Positions 60,474-64,000 of a stretch of DNA of 64,000 nt are shown one piece after another. The DNA comes from Streptomyces sp. R28. GTDB taxonomy: Bacteria; Actinomycetota; Actinomycetes; Streptomycetales; Streptomycetaceae. The translations under genes and the position numbers were made by a program. Location of the stretch: contig NZ_CP163439.1 in the NCBI RefSeq assembly GCF_041052385.1, positions 2,717,001-2,781,000 on the forward strand. Reading direction: 5' to 3'. The first letter of the stretch is position 1. Each line of letters starts with the position of its first letter. The notes below the pieces were generated by a model, which ran no database searches, was not told the DNA's origin, and saw only the letters and a program-made list of their open reading frames with translations.

Positions 60474-61361
60474 TCACGTGGTCATTCGTTCGATCACGGG
60501 TGGATCGTCGGGGTCGGGGACCTGGTTGCTCCAGCCGCCGGGGACGGTGCGGCCCTGCTGGGCCCGGAAGTGGACGGGGGCCATGCCGACGCGGCGGGTG
60601 AACAGGCGGGAGAAGTAGGCGGGGTCGTCGTAGCCGACGCGGCGGGCGACGGCGGCGACGGGCAGCTCGGTGGCGGCGAGGAGTTCCTTGGCGCGGCCCA
60701 GGCGGATGCCGAGCAGATAGTCCTTGGGGCTGCAGCCGGCGCCGCGCCGTACGGCGGTGCGCAGTTCGGCGAGGGTCATGCCGTGCCGGGCGGCGTGATC
60801 GGCGACGGTCAGCGGCAGGCACGCGTCGCGGGCGAGGGCCTTGAGGACCGCCTCGCCGTCGGGGGCGAGGTCAGCACGCGCGCGACGCAGGGCGACGAGG
60901 AGTTCATGGACGGCGGCGCCGGTCTCGACCTCCAGGAGGGGGTTGTCCCGGCGGGCGGCGCGTGCCATGCGTCCGATGACGGCACGCGGGCCCGAGGCGT
61001 CGGAGAGGGGCACGACGGGGCGGTCCGGTTCGATGTAGCCGAGTTCGGTGTACGAGGCGGTGGCGGGCCCGGCGAAGTCGACGAAGCCCTCGTCCCAGCC
61101 GGTGCGGGGGTCGGGCGCGTAGTGGTGCGGCACGCCGGGGGTCAGCCACAGCAGCGCGGGCGCGGTGACGGTCGTACGGCGGCCGTCGGGGCTCTCGTAC
61201 CAGCCGCCGCCCGCGTTGATGACGACGGCGACGTGGTGGTCGAGGGTGCGGGGGCCGACCGTGGGCAGGGCGCCGTACTGCAGGCCGACGCCGAGGCAGA
61301 CGAGGCCGAGCCGGTGGTGGGCCGGGCCGGGCGTGAAGAACCGCATCCAGGTGTGGTACAT
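60474..61361 (-). CDS. AraC family transcriptional regulator
   Basis: A 295-aa regulator. The N-terminal half is an AraC-like cupin (LDHHVAVVINAGGGWYES, LLWLTPGVPHHYAPD), the sugar-binding type. The C-terminal 100 residues carry two HTH units, the second with LPVAAVARRVGYDDPAYFSRLFTRRVG. It is divergent from the GH35 beta-galactosidase gene and probably controls it in response to a galactoside. ATG 61361 has AAGGAG 5 nt upstream; the frame beyond it to 61457 is not conserved-looking. Confidence 0.92.
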   Translation of the reverse strand: MYHTWMRFFTPGPAHHRLGLVCLGVGLQYGALPTVGPRTLDHHVAVVINAGGGWYESPDGRRTTVTAPALLWLTPGVPHHYAPDPRTGWDEGFVDFAGPATASYTELGYIEPDRPVVPLSDASGPRAVIGRMARAARRDNPLLEVETGAAVHELLVALRRARADLAPDGEAVLKALARDACLPLTVADHAARHGMTLAELRTAVRRGAGCSPKDYLLGIRLGRAKELLAATELPVAAVARRVGYDDPAYFSRLFTRRVGMAPVHFRAQQGRTVPGGWSNQVPDPDDPPVIERMTT

Positions 61362-61492
61362 CCGCGCTCCTTCCGGGGACCGTGAGCTGCCGCTTTCCGT
61401 CAGGTGCCGCGCTCGGGACACCTCACTTGCGTCCAATGGGTGCCGATCTTTGTCCATGGACGTGATCGCCGCCAGAGGTGAGGGTGGGGCGC

Positions 61493-63268
61493 ATGAGCGA
61501 GTTCACGGTGGGGGACGAAGACTTCCTGCTGGACGGGCGGCCGGTGCGGCTGCTGTCCGGCGCGCTGCACTACTTCCGGGTGCACGAGGCCCAGTGGGGG
61601 CACCGGCTGGCGATGCTGCGGGCGATGGGCCTCAACTGCGTGGAGACGTACGTGCCGTGGAACCTGCACGAGCCGGCGCCGGGGCACAGCCGGGACGTCC
61701 GGGCGCTGGGACGGTTCCTGGACGCGGCCCGGGAGGCGGGGCTGTGGGCGATCGTCCGGCCGGGACCGTACATCTGCGCCGAGTGGGAGAACGGCGGGCT
61801 GCCGTACTGGCTGACGGCGGAGCTGGGCGCACGCGCGCGTACCCGTGACGAGCGCTACCTGGGGTATGTGGCGAGCTGGTTCCGGCGGCTACGGCACGAG
61901 ATCGTGCCCCGGCAGATCGACCGCGGCGGGCCGGTGATCATGGTGCAGGTCGAGAACGAGTACGGCAGCTACGGTTCGGACGCGGAGTATCTGCGCCGCC
62001 TGGCCGGCCTGCTGCGCGAACTCGGCGTCACGGTACCGCTGTTCACCTCGGACGGCCCCGAGGACCACATGCTCTCCGGCGGCTCGGTCCCGGGGGTCCT
62101 GGCGACGGTGAACTTCGGCTCCCACGCGCGCGAGTCCTTCGAGACCCTGCGCCGGCACCGCCCCGACGGTCCGCTGATGTGCATGGAGTTCTGGTGCGGC
62201 TGGTTCGACCACTGGGGCGGCGAGCATGTCGTACGGGATCACCGGGACGCGACGGCGGCCCTGCGGGAGATCCTGGAGTGCGGGGCCTCGGTCAACCTGT
62301 ACATGGCGCACGGCGGCACCAGTTTCGCCGGCTGGGCGGGCGCCAACCGGGGCGGCGGCGCGCTGCACGACGGGCCGCTGGAGCCCGACGTGACGTCGTA
62401 CGACTACGACGCCCCGATCGACGAGTACGGCCGCCCCACGGCGAAGTTCTGGGCCTTCCGCGAGGTCCTCGCCGAGTACGCCGAGGGCCCTCTGCCCGAA
62501 GTCCCGCCCGCACCCGCCCCGTTGGGCGCGCCGGCCGAGGCGGTCCTGACCGGCTGGGCGTCCCTGAGCGAGGTACTTCGGGCGCTGGGCGGCCCCGAGA
62601 CGTGCGGCCCCGTGCCGCCCACCTTCGAGGAACTGGGCGTCGAGCGGGGCCTGGTGCGGTACGAGGTGGCGGTGCCGGGGCCGCGGCAGCCGTACCCGCT
62701 GACGGTGCGCGGGCTGCGGGACCTCGCCGTGGTGTACGTCGACGGGGAGCGGGCCGGGGTGCTCACCGAGGACGACGCGAGCCTCAAGGAGCCCGTCGCC
62801 GGGTACGCGCGCGTGGAGCTGTGGGTGGAGTCCCTGGGGCGGGTCAACTACGGGCCGCGGCTGGGCGAGCCCAAGGGGATCACCGGGGGCGTGCTGCACG
62901 AGCGGCAGTATCTGCACGACGTACGCGCGCGCGGGCTGCGGCTGGAGGCGCTGGACGACGTCGAGCGGGTCCGGGCGGTGCCGTCGCGGGAGGTGCCCGG
63001 CGACGGTGCGCCGGGGCTGTTCCGGGGCACGGTCACGGTGCGGGGCGCCGGTGACGCCCGCCTGGAGCTGCCGGGCTTCACCCGCGGGTTCGTGTGGATC
63101 AACGGCTTCGGTCTCGGCCGTTACTGGTCCACGGGTCCGCAGCGCTCGCTGTACGTCCCGGGGCCCGTCCTGCGGGAGGGGGGCAACGAGGTGTGGGTGC
63201 TGGAGCTGGCGGAGACGGCCCGGCCGGGGTCCGGCGAGGCGGGTGCCCCGGTGCTCCGGGCCGTCTGA
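61493..63268 (+). CDS. Beta-galactosidase, GH35
   Basis: A 591-aa glycoside hydrolase family 35 enzyme. The (beta/alpha)8 barrel opens with FLLDGRPVRLLSGALHYFRV. The acid/base Glu is in VQVENEYGSYG, with PGPYICAEWENGG before it, and the nucleophile Glu in MEFWCGWFDHWGG. The C-terminal 200 residues are jelly-roll domains (TRGFVWINGFGLGRYW). It hydrolyses terminal beta-galactosides. There is no signal peptide, so it is cytosolic, working on imported oligosaccharides. ATG 61493 has AGGGTGGGG upstream. Confidence 0.93.
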   Translation: MSEFTVGDEDFLLDGRPVRLLSGALHYFRVHEAQWGHRLAMLRAMGLNCVETYVPWNLHEPAPGHSRDVRALGRFLDAAREAGLWAIVRPGPYICAEWENGGLPYWLTAELGARARTRDERYLGYVASWFRRLRHEIVPRQIDRGGPVIMVQVENEYGSYGSDAEYLRRLAGLLRELGVTVPLFTSDGPEDHMLSGGSVPGVLATVNFGSHARESFETLRRHRPDGPLMCMEFWCGWFDHWGGEHVVRDHRDATAALREILECGASVNLYMAHGGTSFAGWAGANRGGGALHDGPLEPDVTSYDYDAPIDEYGRPTAKFWAFREVLAEYAEGPLPEVPPAPAPLGAPAEAVLTGWASLSEVLRALGGPETCGPVPPTFEELGVERGLVRYEVAVPGPRQPYPLTVRGLRDLAVVYVDGERAGVLTEDDASLKEPVAGYARVELWVESLGRVNYGPRLGEPKGITGGVLHERQYLHDVRARGLRLEALDDVERVRAVPSREVPGDGAPGLFRGTVTVRGAGDARLELPGFTRGFVWINGFGLGRYWSTGPQRSLYVPGPVLREGGNEVWVLELAETARPGSGEAGAPVLRAV

Positions 63269-63291
63269 CGCAACCCTGCTGACGCGCCCTG

Positions 63292-63320
63292 GTACGCAGG
63301 CGCGTACGGCTCCTGCGTAC
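63292..63320. terminator. Terminator between the beta-galactosidase and protease genes
   Basis: GTACGCAGG pairs with CCTGCGTAC around an 11-nt loop, between convergent genes. Confidence 0.65.
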
Positions 63321-63329
63321 GGAGGCTGC

Positions 63330-64000
<671 letters not shown>

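Overview
The window is a high-GC actinomycete chromosome segment, almost certainly Streptomyces. The evidence is very strong G/C bias at third codon positions, frequent GTG starts, many leaderless-looking promoters, a TTA leucine codon in an accessory gene, and a core block of familiar Streptomyces genes: rpsA, a PAC2 protein, coaE, hrpB, polA, a branched-chain amino acid (liv) ABC operon, an ANTAR response regulator and pyk. I see no insertion sequence, prophage, CRISPR array or rRNA. One tRNA gene is present. Both ends of the window cut genes.

Region by region. 1-8.7 kb: end of an ABC exporter, a small conserved protein, a DUF899 protein, a two-gene amidohydrolase/cytochrome P450 unit, an EEP-family hydrolase, a large FUSC membrane protein and a nucleotidyltransferase. 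8.8-11.4 kb: a TIR-STAND (TIR plus NB-ARC-like NTPase) gene broken by three single-base frameshifts. It is divergent from a gene whose whole product resembles the STAND protein's C-terminal domain, so this is a candidate immune or signalling pair. 11.6-15.5 kb: a Rid-like/GNAT pair, then a racemase-like protein and an NCS1 permease divergent from a GntR/FadR regulator, with a perfect 16-bp palindrome between them. 15.6-20.2 kb: prolyl aminopeptidase, uracil-DNA glycosylase type b, an S4-domain protein, DoxX, an acyltransferase-like protein, a small membrane protein and a TPR protein.

20.2-35 kb is conserved housekeeping: coaE, PAC2, rpsA with a textbook promoter, a methyltransferase and hrpB, DUF3068 and SPW_0924-type membrane proteins, a secreted lytic transglycosylase, DUF4184 and polA. 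35.3-44.9 kb: an FdhF/YjgC-type molybdoenzyme, a hotdog thioesterase, a lipoprotein, then the complete five-gene liv operon (binding protein, two permeases, two ATPases). 44.9-48.1 kb: the ANTAR regulator, an unusual tRNA with CAA anticodon and a short variable loop, a LAGLIDADG/HTH protein directly behind the tRNA terminator, and pyk. 48.3-53.0 kb: a SIMPL protein, a Tat-exported 5'-nucleotidase, and a coupled two-gene unit. In that unit a membrane protein's C-terminus and a small partner's N-terminus carry the same short glycine-rich motif, a layout reminiscent of amyloid-type signalling pairs.

53.4-64 kb: a PLP decarboxylase/N-hydroxylase pair of the siderophore type, whose hydroxylase reading frame is interrupted at a run of eight C residues; aminopeptidase N; a single-domain response regulator; chorismate mutase; an AraC regulator divergent from a GH35 beta-galactosidase; and the start of a trypsin-like protease.

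Several genes (TIR-STAND, its divergent partner, the methyltransferase, the N-hydroxylase) have reading-frame problems located in G/C runs. Some of these may be sequencing indels, so they are flagged rather than silently repaired.
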